Source of the DNA: an uncultured Lachnospiraceae bacterium
GTDB lineage: Bacteria > Bacillota > Clostridia > Lachnospirales > Lachnospiraceae
DNA: 64,000 bases
Direction: 5' to 3'
Assembly: GCA_910578885.1 (NCBI GenBank)
Contig: CAJTSH010000003.1
Location: 81,771-145,770, forward strand
Part shown: positions 25,617 through 34,367 of the stretch, one piece after another
Layout: every line of letters starts with the position of its first letter
How positions within the stretch are numbered: position 1 is the first letter of the stretch
Notes under the pieces: model-generated
The model's database searches: none
The model's input: the letters and a program-made list of their open reading frames with translations, nothing else
What the model was told of the DNA's origin: nothing
Program-made: the position numbers and the translations under genes

Positions 25617-26162
25617 TTACTTCATCAGACTAAGTATCATCTGCGCAGTTTCTACCAGTCCCGTACCGTTATCCATACTTCGCTTCTGGATATATCGATG
25701 CGCCGCCTCCTCAGTCATACCATTCCGTTCCATAAGAAGACCTTTTGCACGGGTTAGCAGCTTTTCATCCTCCTCACTGCGTTTTCCGGGCTTCTCCCGC
25801 CCCTTCCTCCTTTTTCTGGAAATGGAATAAGAAATCATTTCCAGAGTATGCACCAATTCATGTACCTTAAGCGGCATAGCAAGGCACATCAAGCCGCTGA
25901 TACTCCTTTCATTGCAGACATCGGGAGATGCAACTAAAAGCATCTGAAAATGTGCGGGCAGATATTCATACAATTCCTGATACATCATGTCCGCAAACCG
26001 GGAACCGCAAATCAGAACGCCGCCGTCTAAGGCATTGGCAGACTGCAGCGCCTGCGCTCCGGTCGTTGCTACCGCATCTACAGAAAATCCGCTTCTTATC
26101 AATATTCTTTTTATGCTTTTCGCATTTTCCAACTTAGGGAATGCAACAATTATATTAATCAA
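25617..26162 (-). CDS. ANTAR-domain response regulator (RNA-binding antiterminator)
   Basis: 181 residues from a TTG with GGAG 7 nt upstream. A receiver-like N-terminal domain (about 1-115) lacks a clear phosphoacceptor Asp in the usual place, then a basic linker (SRKRRKGREKPGKR) leads to an ANTAR domain (about 130-181: LTRAKGLLMERNGMTEEAAHRYIQKRSMDN). ANTAR proteins bind paired RNA hairpins and prevent termination. Regulators of this kind beside glnA are known in Clostridia and control nitrogen genes. It follows glnA by 108 nt; that gap contains a two-hairpin element. Confidence 0.88.
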   Translation of the reverse strand: MINIIVAFPKLENAKSIKRILIRSGFSVDAVATTGAQALQSANALDGGVLICGSRFADMMYQELYEYLPAHFQMLLVASPDVCNERSISGLMCLAMPLKVHELVHTLEMISYSISRKRRKGREKPGKRSEEDEKLLTRAKGLLMERNGMTEEAAHRYIQKRSMDNGTGLVETAQMILSLMK

Positions 26163-26197
26163 AACTTTTCTCCTATAGTACCATTTTTCCTCTTTCC

Positions 26198-26246
26198 GGT
26201 GTGCCTTTCACACCATCCATGCAGTTTTGGAAGTTTTACTTCCAAA
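26198..26246. repeat. Two-hairpin element, copy 1
   Basis: A 6-bp stem GGTGTG/CACACC with a 5-nt loop, then 11 nt, then an 8-bp stem TTTGGAAG/CTTCCAAA with a 5-nt loop. The same arrangement with the same 11-nt spacing occurs at 35396. It sits between glnA and the ANTAR gene, 36 nt before the start codon of the latter. Confidence 0.7.
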
Positions 26247-26270
26247 CTTCACACTTCTCGCAATACTATT

Positions 26271-27602
26271 TTAAATTTTGTATAAATATTCGTTGATTTC
26301 CCACGCTGTTACCTGTGTGCGATAGTTCATCCATTCCGCTCTCTTTGCTTCCACATATTTTTTTGAAATATGCGCACCCAGAACTTCCTTCAGATATTCG
26401 TCTTTTTCGAGTTCCTTAAGCGCTTCTCCCAAATCTGCGGGAAGAGACTCAATACCGAGCTGTTCTTTCTTGGAAAGGCGCATCTCAAACACATTTTCCT
26501 TCACTTCCCCCGGCGGAGTTATCTGATTTTCAATTCCGTCTAATCCTGCCGCAAGGCAAACGGCAAGTGTCAAATAGGGATTCGCAGACGGATCCGGACA
26601 GCGCAGTTCAATCCGGGTTCCCTCCCCTCTGGACGCCGGAATACGAATCAGCGGGCTTCTGTTTGTCGCAGACCATGCAATGTAAATCGGAGCTTCATAA
26701 CCCGGCACTAACCGTTTGTAGGAATTTACCAACGGATTGGTGATTGCTGTCATTCCCTTCACATGCCTCATCAATCCCCCGATAAAATAATATGCCTCCC
26801 TGCTCAAGCCCTGCTCGCCCTGCGGCGCATCAAAAATATTTCTTCCTTCTTTAGAAAGAGACATATTGATATGCATTCCCGAACCATTGACTCCGTATTT
26901 TGGCTTCGGCATGAAACTTGCGAAAAGCCCATGCCGTTTTGCAATCGTCTTTACCGCCAGTTTAAAGGTCATAATATTGTCTGCCGTCGCCAATGCCTCA
27001 TCATATTTAAAATCAATCTCATGCTGTGCCGGAGCCACCTCATGATGGGACGCTTCAATCTCAAAGCCCATATCCTCTAATGTCAGCACCATATCGCGTC
27101 TGGCGTTCTCACCCAAATCAATCGGACCCAAATCAAAATACCCTGCCTTTTCATGCGTAATCGTGGTCGGCTGACCGTTTTCGTCCACATGGAACAAGAA
27201 GAACTCACATTCCGGTCCCACATGAAAGGAATAGCCCAATGCTTTCGCACGCGCAATCTCTTTCTTCAACAGATAACGCGGATCTCCCTCGAACGGCTCA
27301 CCATTCGCGCGGTAAACATCGCAGATAATCCGCGCCACCTTGCCCTGCTGAGGTCTCCAGGGAAAAATACAAAAAGTATCTAAATCCGGATGCAGATACA
27401 TATCCGACTCTTCAATACGGACAAATCCCTCAATAGACGACCCGTCGAACATACACCGGTTATCCAACGCCTTGCCAAGCTGGCTCTTAGTGATTGCCAC
27501 ATTCTTTAATGTCCCGAACATATCCGTAAACTGCAGACGGATAAATTCAACGTCTTCTTCCTCTACAAACCGTATAATATCCTGCTTTGTATACTTGCTC
27601 AT
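26271..27602 (-). CDS. glnA: Glutamine synthetase, type I
   Basis: 443 residues, the normal length for the short GSI-alpha type of Bacillota. It makes glutamine from glutamate, ammonia and ATP. Features: beta-Grasp N-terminus (VRIEESDMYL), the latch DGSSIEGF, the metal-binding GPECEFFLF and the NGSGMHINMSL and RIPASRGEGTRIELRCPDP blocks. The Tyr adenylylation loop of the beta type is absent. Its ATG overlaps the stop codon of hisA by one base (TAATG), so translation is coupled to hisA. Confidence 0.96.
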   Translation of the reverse strand: MSKYTKQDIIRFVEEEDVEFIRLQFTDMFGTLKNVAITKSQLGKALDNRCMFDGSSIEGFVRIEESDMYLHPDLDTFCIFPWRPQQGKVARIICDVYRANGEPFEGDPRYLLKKEIARAKALGYSFHVGPECEFFLFHVDENGQPTTITHEKAGYFDLGPIDLGENARRDMVLTLEDMGFEIEASHHEVAPAQHEIDFKYDEALATADNIMTFKLAVKTIAKRHGLFASFMPKPKYGVNGSGMHINMSLSKEGRNIFDAPQGEQGLSREAYYFIGGLMRHVKGMTAITNPLVNSYKRLVPGYEAPIYIAWSATNRSPLIRIPASRGEGTRIELRCPDPSANPYLTLAVCLAAGLDGIENQITPPGEVKENVFEMRLSKKEQLGIESLPADLGEALKELEKDEYLKEVLGAHISKKYVEAKRAEWMNYRTQVTAWEINEYLYKI

Positions 27603-28387
27603 TAAACTTCCTCTCCTTTTACAAATTCCAAGACTTTCCGATATCCCATCGTGCCTCCGAACAAATCCAGTGCGCTTCCGATTGTCACATGTAACCTGTC
27701 CATCCCGACCTCTTTTAACCTTCGCAGATCCTCAAAGCTGCCCACACCGCCGGCATAGGTCACAGGTATCTTTCCCCATTCGCCTAACATCGCCGCAAGC
27801 TCTGTCTCAATGCCGGAAGCCTTCCCTTCCACATCTACCGCATGTATCAAAAATTCATCCGCAAAACCACTGAGCTTATCCAACAGTTCCAGCGTAATTT
27901 TTTCTTCCGTAAATTTCTGCCAGCGGTCTGTCACGATATAATATGAATTATCTCTTTTCCGGCAGCTCAAGTCCAGCACCAGACGCTCCCTTCCCACCGC
28001 TGCAAGCAGTTTTTCAAGATTTTGATAATTCACCCTGCCATCCGAGAACACAAAAGAGGTGACGATTACATGGCTCGCTCCCTGCTCTAAAAAATATGCC
28101 GCATTCCCATCATTGATTCCTCCGCCTATCTGAAGCCCCCCGGGATATGCCATCAGCGCATGAACCGCCTGCTCTTTTGTCGCCTCATAATATTCGCTGC
28201 CCACAGGATTGAGCAGAATAATATGCCCCCCCTTTATGCCGTCCTTCTTATAATATTCCGCAAAAAAAGATGCGTCTACATCCGTTGTAAAATTTTCTTT
28301 CGCTTTATTGTCATCATCCTTTAAGCTTCCGCCGACAATCTGTTTTACCTTCCCATTATGAATATCAATACATGGACGAAATTCCAT
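27602..28387 (-). CDS. hisA: Phosphoribosylformimino-AICAR ribotide isomerase, eukaryotic type
   Basis: 261 residues. The start MEFRPCIDIHNGKVKQIVGGSL, with the Asp/His at the N-terminal end of the barrel, and the C-terminal VTYAGGVGSFEDL and VTIGSALDLFGG blocks fit the His6/eukaryote-like branch of HisA rather than the usual bacterial one. This step of histidine synthesis opens the ribose ring of ProFAR. No other his gene is nearby; instead it is joined to glnA by a one-base overlap. AAGGAG precedes the start codon. Histidine and glutamine synthesis are linked through HisH, but the reason for the pairing is not evident. Confidence 0.88.
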   Translation of the reverse strand: MEFRPCIDIHNGKVKQIVGGSLKDDDNKAKENFTTDVDASFFAEYYKKDGIKGGHIILLNPVGSEYYEATKEQAVHALMAYPGGLQIGGGINDGNAAYFLEQGASHVIVTSFVFSDGRVNYQNLEKLLAAVGRERLVLDLSCRKRDNSYYIVTDRWQKFTEEKITLELLDKLSGFADEFLIHAVDVEGKASGIETELAAMLGEWGKIPVTYAGGVGSFEDLRRLKEVGMDRLHVTIGSALDLFGGTMGYRKVLEFVKGEEV

Positions 28388-28426
28388 TTCACTGCTCCTT
28401 TTCTTCTTGATTACAAAGGTTTTCTT

Positions 28427-28470
28427 TTAAAAAAGGGCAACGTCCACCCGTAAGCGGCTCCGTTGCCCTT
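28427..28470 (-). terminator. Intrinsic terminator after the O-antigen-ligase-like gene
   Basis: On the minus strand AAGGGCAACG and CGTTGCCCTT form a 10-bp stem, followed by a T run. It ends about 40 nt before the hisA start codon; no clear hisA promoter was seen in that gap. Confidence 0.8.
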
Positions 28471-28510
28471 GATTAAGAATACCACAACTTGAAAAAAAAG
28501 TGAATACCGG

Positions 28511-30052
28511 TTATTGACTTTTCCGCAGGATACTTAAGTATATTCCCAACCCGATAAACACAAACGGAAGAATGGTAATCTGCGAACTATTTGCAATCCC
28601 CTGTGCCAAAAATGCTGCAATTCCAACAATTCCCAACAGCGCCCGTTCATCTTTTGCCACGCTCCGGACGCTCTTTGCCAGCACCGTCAATATCATGCCA
28701 AAATATCCGATAAAGCCAGCGATTCCCGTTGTCACAAGCATCTGAAGATATTCATTATGCGCATCTATGTATTTTGCCATATACAGCGCACGCGCTTCCT
28801 CTCCAAAATGCTCATTCATGAGATAAGAATAACAATTGATTCCACATCCAAAGACTTTCTTTTCGGGTGAAAGCTTAAAGAAAAGCTGCCACGACCGGCT
28901 CCAGACATACCCTCTGTTACTCCCCCATGCATCATTGTACCGAAACTTTGCTAACCATCCCGTTTCGCCCGCTTTCCCTATATTAGCCATGCCGAAAACC
29001 GTGAAAAACGCCAAAGCGCAGATAAGAAGAATCCCCCAATAGACTCTTCCCAGCCAAAGATATAACTTATCCTTGTCCTTCACCCATCTCCAGACCAATG
29101 CGCACAGAACCAGAAATGCTGCCATGACCGCAAGCAATTTCCCATTCAAAGCCACTTGCATAACGCCGTCAAACGTATATGCGTTCTTACGGAACAGCGT
29201 ATAAAACAGAGCCGTTACACCTAACGCCAATAAGAAAACCGCTCCCTCTATCCAGACCTTGTCCAACTTCTTCTTCTGAAGAAAAACATGGCCCAAAATC
29301 ACCAGAAACGATGCCCCGATTCCTAAAAATGCGCTATCGCTTCGGCAGCAAAAAGACCCCGTAAACCCAAGAAACAGTACGATTGCATATATCCACATTG
29401 ATATCTTCTCTTTACTGTTCAAGAAAAGTACCATGAGAGCTGCCACTGTGATACTATTGAAAGCCGCATTAAAATTCAAATTTCCGATTGTACCGATGAA
29501 AATAGAATACTGATCCGTTGCGAGATTTTCCTTCATTCCCAGAATATCAATCTGCCATTCATTCAGTATCTGCAGGAGATAAACGCCGGAAACCCCAAGA
29601 AGAAATGCCCAGGTCAGAAATGCGCTCCACTTCAGGAATCTTGCCAGAATCAGCATGACTGCCGCTCCGGAAAGATACACCATAATTCCAAGATACCGTC
29701 CTGTTTCCCCCCAGAAAGCATCCGTCAGATGTCCGCTCCCAAAACCTCCTATCAGCCATATTACAACTGCCAGAAGCAGAAAAAGAAACAGTGCGGATTT
29801 TATATTCAGTTTTTTTGTGAAAGGCGAATTTCCTTTCCCGCGTTCCAAAATAGCAAACAAGGCCAAAAGAACCATCATTCCAAGAAAAAAGAAAGTTACC
29901 GTGAAATAAAAATCCCTTTTCGCCCGCAATATATCTATATAATTATTTCTGTAAAAAAGTGGGAAAATCAAGAGCATAATTGCGACATACAGACTCGTGA
30001 CATGCTCCTGCATAATCTCCATGATACTTACCTTTGCTTTCTTTTTCTTCAT
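28511..30052 (-). CDS. O-antigen ligase/polymerase-like membrane protein (Wzy_C)
   Basis: 513 residues from ATG 30052 (GGAG 7 nt upstream). About 12 hydrophobic segments are visible. Between the late segments lies a periplasm-side loop with GCGINCYSYLMNEHF and IDAHNEYLQMLVTTGIAG, the HNEYLQ motif being the hallmark of the O-antigen ligase/Wzy superfamily. In Gram-positive organisms such proteins polymerise or transfer capsule or wall polysaccharides. No other glycan genes are beside it. A terminator for the upstream gene lies only about 15 nt before its start, so it either depends on read-through or has a promoter inside the upstream gene. Confidence 0.85.
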   Translation of the reverse strand: MKKKKAKVSIMEIMQEHVTSLYVAIMLLIFPLFYRNNYIDILRAKRDFYFTVTFFFLGMMVLLALFAILERGKGNSPFTKKLNIKSALFLFLLLAVVIWLIGGFGSGHLTDAFWGETGRYLGIMVYLSGAAVMLILARFLKWSAFLTWAFLLGVSGVYLLQILNEWQIDILGMKENLATDQYSIFIGTIGNLNFNAAFNSITVAALMVLFLNSKEKISMWIYAIVLFLGFTGSFCCRSDSAFLGIGASFLVILGHVFLQKKKLDKVWIEGAVFLLALGVTALFYTLFRKNAYTFDGVMQVALNGKLLAVMAAFLVLCALVWRWVKDKDKLYLWLGRVYWGILLICALAFFTVFGMANIGKAGETGWLAKFRYNDAWGSNRGYVWSRSWQLFFKLSPEKKVFGCGINCYSYLMNEHFGEEARALYMAKYIDAHNEYLQMLVTTGIAGFIGYFGMILTVLAKSVRSVAKDERALLGIVGIAAFLAQGIANSSQITILPFVFIGLGIYLSILRKSQ

Positions 30053-30064
30053 AGCCATTCTCCA

Positions 30065-30099
30065 TAAAAATCCGGCGTCAGTTCACTCTGACGCCGGAT
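30065..30099 (-). terminator. Intrinsic terminator after the Big_2 surface protein gene
   Basis: Perfect 12-bp stem ATCCGGCGTCAG/CTGACGCCGGAT with a 6-nt loop and a T5 run on the minus strand. Confidence 0.85.
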
Positions 30100-30114
30100 A
30101 AATACTGACATTTA

Positions 30115-31623
30115 CTATTGTACTGTTACCGTAAATGTTGCGGTTCCACCTTTTTTCGTCGTTACTGTAATTGTTGTTGTTCCGGCTTTCTTACCGGTAA
30201 CTTTACCCTTCTTATTTACAGTTGCAATCTTAGAATCTGCCGACTTGTAAGATTTTACCTTATCGCCCTTAATCAATGACTTTACTGCAATTGTTGTTGT
30301 TCCGTTTACTTTGATACTTGCTTTTGTCTTTTTCAAAGTAACTTTCGGCACTACTTTTACTGTGCAGGTCGCCTTTTTACCATTCTTAGATTTTACTGTA
30401 ATCTTTGCTGTTCCATATGCTTTTCCGGTTACTTTTCCCTTTTTATCAACTGTAGCTACCTTCTTGTTTGAAGAAGTATATGTAAGCTTCTCTGTTGCAG
30501 AAATCGGATTTCTTGTAACGGAAAGAGTTGTTTTCTTTCCTTTCACTACACTTACGTTCTTTGCTGCGAACTTCAGGCTCTTTGTAACAACCTTGCCCTT
30601 CTGTACCTTAACTTTGAATGTAGCTGTTGCGCCGCTCTTCATAGTTACAGTAATTGTTGTAGTTCCGACTTTCTTACCAGTAACTTTTCCGGTCTTCTTA
30701 TTCACAGTTGCAATCTTCGTATTAGATGATACATAAGAAGCTACCTTATCATTTGCCGGATACTTTGTTGCCACTTTTACTGCTGAAGAAGATTTTTTAA
30801 CCTGAATTACCGTTGACTTAGCATTCAATGTTACCTCTGCAACTGTAATCTTACAGGTTGCTGTTTTACCGTTTACAGTTGTTGCTGTAATTGTTGCCTG
30901 ACCAGCCTTCTTACCGGTTACTACGCCAGTGCTGTTTACAGCTGCAATCTTGTCATCAGAAGATGTCCACGTTACGGAAGTATTGTTAGCATTTGCCGGA
31001 GTTACGGTTGCTGTCAAAGCAACGGTTTTTCCTTTTGGTACAGTTGCTGAAGCTGTATTCAATGTAACTTTGTCAGGAGCCGGCTTTTCAACAACAGGCG
31101 GCTTCGGTGTAGGTGTCGGTGTAGGTGTCGGTGCTGCTGTTACAGTCACATTACATGTTGCGTTTGCTGTTTTATTGCCTTTGGTTGCTGTTGCAGTAAT
31201 TACTGTGTTTCCAGCTGTTTTAGCAGTTATAACACCATTTACTACCGTTGCTACTGCTTCGTTGCTGCTTGACCATGCTACTGTTGCATCTTCCGGAGCT
31301 ACTTTTGTTACTGTAATAGTAGCTGTCTTGCCTGCTACAATGGTAAGGGTTACATTGGATAAGGAAATACTTACCTCATCTCCTTCTCCTGTAGTCGGAT
31401 CAGTTACGCCTTCTCCCGGAGTCTCTCCTTCTCCTGTAGTCGGATCAATTACGCCTTCTCCTGTAGTCGGATCCTTTACTTCTTCTCCAGACTGAACCGT
31501 TGCGTCATTTGTGCCAGCCAGAACGTCCATCTGAACCATCGTTAAGCATAAGCATAAGCTCAAAAACAATGCCATGAAACGTTTTAAGCCAGACTTGCTG
31601 ATTTTCGTAGTTACTTCATTCAT
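30115..31623 (-). CDS. Secreted protein with five bacterial Ig-like (Big_2) domains
   Basis: 502 residues. A signal peptide (residues about 12-36, ending VLAG) is followed by an acidic low-complexity stretch with three DPTTGEG repeats, then one Big_2 domain (about 83-160), a TPTPTPTPKP spacer, and four more Big_2 domains (about 184-262, 263-345, 347-424, 425-502). Each carries the typical WSSSNEAVATV, G-ITAKTAGNTVITATA pattern. There is no LPXTG motif and no evident wall-binding domain; it may be held by charge (later domains are very Lys-rich) or released. It has a strong promoter and its own terminator. Role: adhesion or surface scaffold, by family analogy. Confidence 0.88.
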   Translation of the reverse strand: MNEVTTKISKSGLKRFMALFLSLCLCLTMVQMDVLAGTNDATVQSGEEVKDPTTGEGVIDPTTGEGETPGEGVTDPTTGEGDEVSISLSNVTLTIVAGKTATITVTKVAPEDATVAWSSSNEAVATVVNGVITAKTAGNTVITATATKGNKTANATCNVTVTAAPTPTPTPTPKPPVVEKPAPDKVTLNTASATVPKGKTVALTATVTPANANNTSVTWTSSDDKIAAVNSTGVVTGKKAGQATITATTVNGKTATCKITVAEVTLNAKSTVIQVKKSSSAVKVATKYPANDKVASYVSSNTKIATVNKKTGKVTGKKVGTTTITVTMKSGATATFKVKVQKGKVVTKSLKFAAKNVSVVKGKKTTLSVTRNPISATEKLTYTSSNKKVATVDKKGKVTGKAYGTAKITVKSKNGKKATCTVKVVPKVTLKKTKASIKVNGTTTIAVKSLIKGDKVKSYKSADSKIATVNKKGKVTGKKAGTTTITVTTKKGGTATFTVTVQ

Positions 31624-31664
31624 CTCTTTGTCTCCTCCTTAATAATTGATATGAACCGTTCTCT

Positions 31665-31693
31665 ATTCTATTCTTATATTTCCGTTTTGTCAA
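31665..31693 (-). promoter_or_regulatory. Promoter of the Big_2 surface protein gene
   Basis: TTGACA, 17-nt spacer, TAGAAT on the minus strand, about 42 nt before the start codon, which itself has an AAGGAGGAG ribosome binding site. A near-consensus, probably strong promoter. Confidence 0.75.
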
Positions 31694-31840
31694 TATATAA
31701 TCACTTTTTCACAATTTTTCATTTAGAATCTTCTGATAATTCCCCCAAAATTATACATAATTCACAAAATTTTCATTTTTCCCTCTCCTATCTCCAATGT
31801 TTATTCACTAAATTTAAATCCATTTCTAAGCTGTCAGACA

Positions 31841-31869
31841 TTGACACCCTATTTTTTTTTTGCTAAAAT
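31841..31869 (+). promoter_or_regulatory. Promoter of guaB
   Basis: Perfect TTGACA, 17-nt T-rich spacer, TAAAAT. Transcription would start near 31876 with a leader of about 50 nt. No purine riboswitch was seen in that leader. Confidence 0.75.
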
Positions 31870-31927
31870 CTAAAAATTAAAACCTTTTTAACAACATACC
31901 AAAACGTGAAAGAGAGGATAAAAGAAA

Positions 31928-33385
31928 ATGGGTAAAATTATCGGCGAAGGAATTACATTTGACGACGTGTTATTAGTTCCTGCATACTCTGAAGTAACAC
32001 CAAATATGATTGACTTGACAACGCATCTGACTAAATCTGTTACACTGAACATTCCTATGATGAGTGCAGGAATGGACACTGTGACAGAACACCGCATGGC
32101 AATCGCAATGGCAAGACAAGGCGGTATTGGAATTATCCACAAAAATATGTCTATTGAGTCACAGGCAGAAGAAGTCGATAAGGTAAAACGTTCTGAGAAC
32201 GGCGTAATTACAGACCCATTCTTTCTTTCTCCCGAACATACATTACTCGACGCAGAAAATCTCATGCGCAAGTTCCGTATCTCCGGTGTTCCAATTACCG
32301 AAAACGGCAAGTTAGTCGGAATTATTACGAACCGTGATTTAAAATTCGAAACAGATTTCACAAAAAAAATCAAAGAATCCATGACCTCCGAAGGACTGAT
32401 TACGGCTCCGGAAGGAATTACGTTAGACGAGGCAAAGGCCATTCTTGCCAAAGCCAGAAAAGAAAAGTTACCTATTGTAGATAAAGATTTTAATCTTAAA
32501 GGTTTGATTACAATTAAGGACATCGAGAAACAAATTAAATATCCGCTTTCCGCCAAGGATTCACAAGGAAGACTTCTCTGTGGAGCGGCTGTCGGAATCA
32601 CCGGAAACATGATGGAGCGCATTGACGCACTGGTAGAAGCCCATGTAGATGTTGTCGTTGTAGACTCCGCACATGGGCACTCTCTCAATATTTTAAATGC
32701 TGTCAGAAATATCAAAGCCGCTTATCCTACCCTTCAGGTTATCGCAGGCAATGTTGCCACCGGAGCCGCCACTAAGGCATTGATTGAAGCCGGCGTAGAC
32801 GCTGTGAAGGTCGGAATCGGACCGGGTTCCATCTGTACGACCCGTGTCGTTGCCGGTATCGGCGTTCCGCAGATTACTGCTATTATGGACTGTTATGAAG
32901 TTGCAAAAGAATCCGGCATACCGATTATCGCGGACGGCGGTATCAAATATTCCGGCGATATGACAAAGGCTTTAGCTGCAGGCGCAAATGTATGTATGAT
33001 GGGAAGCATGTTCGCCGGCTGTGATGAAGCTCCCGGCACCTTTGAATTATATCAGGGAAGAAAATACAAGGTATACCGCGGTATGGGCTCCCTCGCCGCT
33101 ATGGAAAACGGAAGCAAAGACCGCTATTTTCAGGAGAATGCGAAAAAGCTCGTTCCGGAAGGCGTCGAAGGGCGTGTTGCATACAAGGGCAATGTAGAAG
33201 ATACCGTCTTCCAGTTAGTCGGCGGAATCCGTTCCGGTATGGGCTACTGCGGCTGCCCGACGATTGAAGAATTGAAACAGAATGGTCAATTTGTAAAGAT
33301 TTCCGCTGCTTCATTAAAAGAGAGCCATCCGCATGACATCCATATTACGAAGGAAGCGCCGAACTATAGCATTGATGACAAATAA
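31928..33385 (+). CDS. guaB: IMP dehydrogenase
   Basis: 485 residues, the normal length. It oxidises IMP to XMP with NAD, the first committed step to GMP. Two CBS domains lie at about residues 95-205 inside the barrel, and the catalytic loop GPGSICTTR carries the nucleophilic Cys. Further features are the substrate site ADGGIKYSGD, the MMGSMFAG block and the YRGMGS flap region. It stands alone between the divergent surface protein gene and a terminator. Confidence 0.97.
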   Translation: MGKIIGEGITFDDVLLVPAYSEVTPNMIDLTTHLTKSVTLNIPMMSAGMDTVTEHRMAIAMARQGGIGIIHKNMSIESQAEEVDKVKRSENGVITDPFFLSPEHTLLDAENLMRKFRISGVPITENGKLVGIITNRDLKFETDFTKKIKESMTSEGLITAPEGITLDEAKAILAKARKEKLPIVDKDFNLKGLITIKDIEKQIKYPLSAKDSQGRLLCGAAVGITGNMMERIDALVEAHVDVVVVDSAHGHSLNILNAVRNIKAAYPTLQVIAGNVATGAATKALIEAGVDAVKVGIGPGSICTTRVVAGIGVPQITAIMDCYEVAKESGIPIIADGGIKYSGDMTKALAAGANVCMMGSMFAGCDEAPGTFELYQGRKYKVYRGMGSLAAMENGSKDRYFQENAKKLVPEGVEGRVAYKGNVEDTVFQLVGGIRSGMGYCGCPTIEELKQNGQFVKISAASLKESHPHDIHITKEAPNYSIDDK

Positions 33386-33395
33386 AAGAACCCAC

Positions 33396-33428
33396 AAAAA
33401 CCGGAGAGAACATACTCTCCGGTTTTTT
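33396..33428. terminator. Bidirectional terminator between guaB and the Asn-rich lipoprotein gene
   Basis: Stem ACCGGAGAG/CTCTCCGGT with a 6-nt loop, T6 after it on the plus strand and A5 before it, so it can end both convergent transcripts. Confidence 0.85.
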
Positions 33429-33459
33429 AACCCATCCATTTCTTCAAGATATGCAACTG

Positions 33460-33879
33460 TTATGGATTATTTTTCGTGGTATTTCCGTTCGTAGTGTTAT
33501 TATTCGTTGTATTATTGTTTTCCGTAGCAGCTCCGTTGATTCCCTCGGTACCGTCCAGTGCATCCTTCACATCATTTCCGGCGTCGTCCACTGCATCCGC
33601 TGCATCATCACCGATATCCTCAATACCGTCTACAGCATCTTCTCCCATGTCCTTAATATCGTCTGTCACGCTCCCGTCTCCGTTGGCATTATCATTGTTG
33701 TCATTGGTGCTGTTATTCTGATTGTTGTTTTTGTCGTCTGTTCCGTCTGTAACAGAATTGTTATTGCTGTTGTTGCCATTGTTGTTTTTGTCTGCGTTAT
33801 TTTTTCCGCAGGCCGCTGCCGTTACGCCTAATGCCAGCACAAGCATTGCCGCAACCAGTAATTTGCTAAACTTTTTCAT
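33460..33879 (-). CDS. Asn/Asp-rich low-complexity lipoprotein
   Basis: 139 residues from ATG 33879, which has AAGGAGAA 8 nt upstream (an ATG two codons earlier is too close). A signal peptide ends in TAAAC, the likely lipidation Cys. The rest is low complexity: Asn-rich ends flank an acidic central part with repeats of the form D-VDGIEDIGDDAADAVDDAG. I do not recognise a family. It lies downstream of spoVAD-spoVAE on the same strand with a gap of 113 nt, so it might be co-expressed in the forespore, but no promoter could be assigned. Confidence 0.75.
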   Translation of the reverse strand: MKKFSKLLVAAMLVLALGVTAAACGKNNADKNNNGNNSNNNSVTDGTDDKNNNQNNSTNDNNDNANGDGSVTDDIKDMGEDAVDGIEDIGDDAADAVDDAGNDVKDALDGTEGINGAATENNNTTNNNTTNGNTTKNNP

Positions 33880-33992
33880 GGTCATTTCTCCTTTTCCTTT
33901 TTCCTGTGTCTGATTTTACAGTACATACAGGTATGGGTATTTTCCCAGTCACTTATATTGTGGACGTATTTCACTTTTTTATTCATTTCCAT

Positions 33993-34349
33993 TTATTTCC
34001 TCATTTTCGGTTCAAAAATAAGGGATGCCAGATAGCCAAATACAAGCGCTGCACAGATTCCTACGGCGCTTGCCGTAAATCCGCCCATAAAAATTCCTAA
34101 AAAGCCATCCGTTTCAATCGCTTCCTTTACGCCCTTGAACAGTGTATTTCCAAATCCCAGAAGCGGCACGCTCGCCCCTGCTCCCGCAAAGTCAATGAGA
34201 GGCTGATAAACGCCGACTGCGCCTAATACTGCACCGGCGCACACCAACATTACCATAATTCTCCCTGGCATAAGCTTTGTCTTTTCCATCAATATTTGAA
34301 TCAGGGCGCAAATCACCCCGCCTACCCAGAATGCATTTACATAATCCAT
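33993..34349 (-). CDS. spoVAE: Stage V sporulation protein AE
   Basis: 118 residues with three or four membrane segments (MDYVNAFWVGGVICALIQILME, then GAVLGAVGVYQPLIDFAG, and the C-terminal GFTASAVGICAALVFGYLASLIF). This is the SpoVAE (SpoVAEb-type) channel subunit needed for dipicolinic acid uptake into, and release from, the spore. It follows spoVAD by 18 nt. In most sporeformers spoVAC precedes these two genes; here spoVAC is 16 kb away. Confidence 0.92.
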   Translation of the reverse strand: MDYVNAFWVGGVICALIQILMEKTKLMPGRIMVMLVCAGAVLGAVGVYQPLIDFAGAGASVPLLGFGNTLFKGVKEAIETDGFLGIFMGGFTASAVGICAALVFGYLASLIFEPKMRK

Positions 34350-34367
34350 TTTCGCGTTTCCTTTCCT

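Noticed and set aside
26198..26246. ANTAR-binding RNA (two hexaloop hairpins) in front of the ANTAR gene
   Set aside because: Two hairpins are present but both loops are 5 nt and lack the A1/G4 hexaloop pattern, and no terminator overlaps. Reported as an unassigned element instead.
30311..31495. Hydrophobic plus-strand frames antisense to the Big_2 gene
   Set aside because: They arise from the Thr/Val/Lys-rich repeats read in reverse; the minus-strand protein is clearly real.
31870..31927. Purine riboswitch ahead of guaB
   Set aside because: The leader is only about 50 nt and shows no three-way junction or conserved purine-aptamer words.
31888..32715. 275-residue minus-strand frame opposite guaB
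   Set aside because: Antisense shadow of the guaB coding region with Ser/Phe/Ile-rich composition and no motif.
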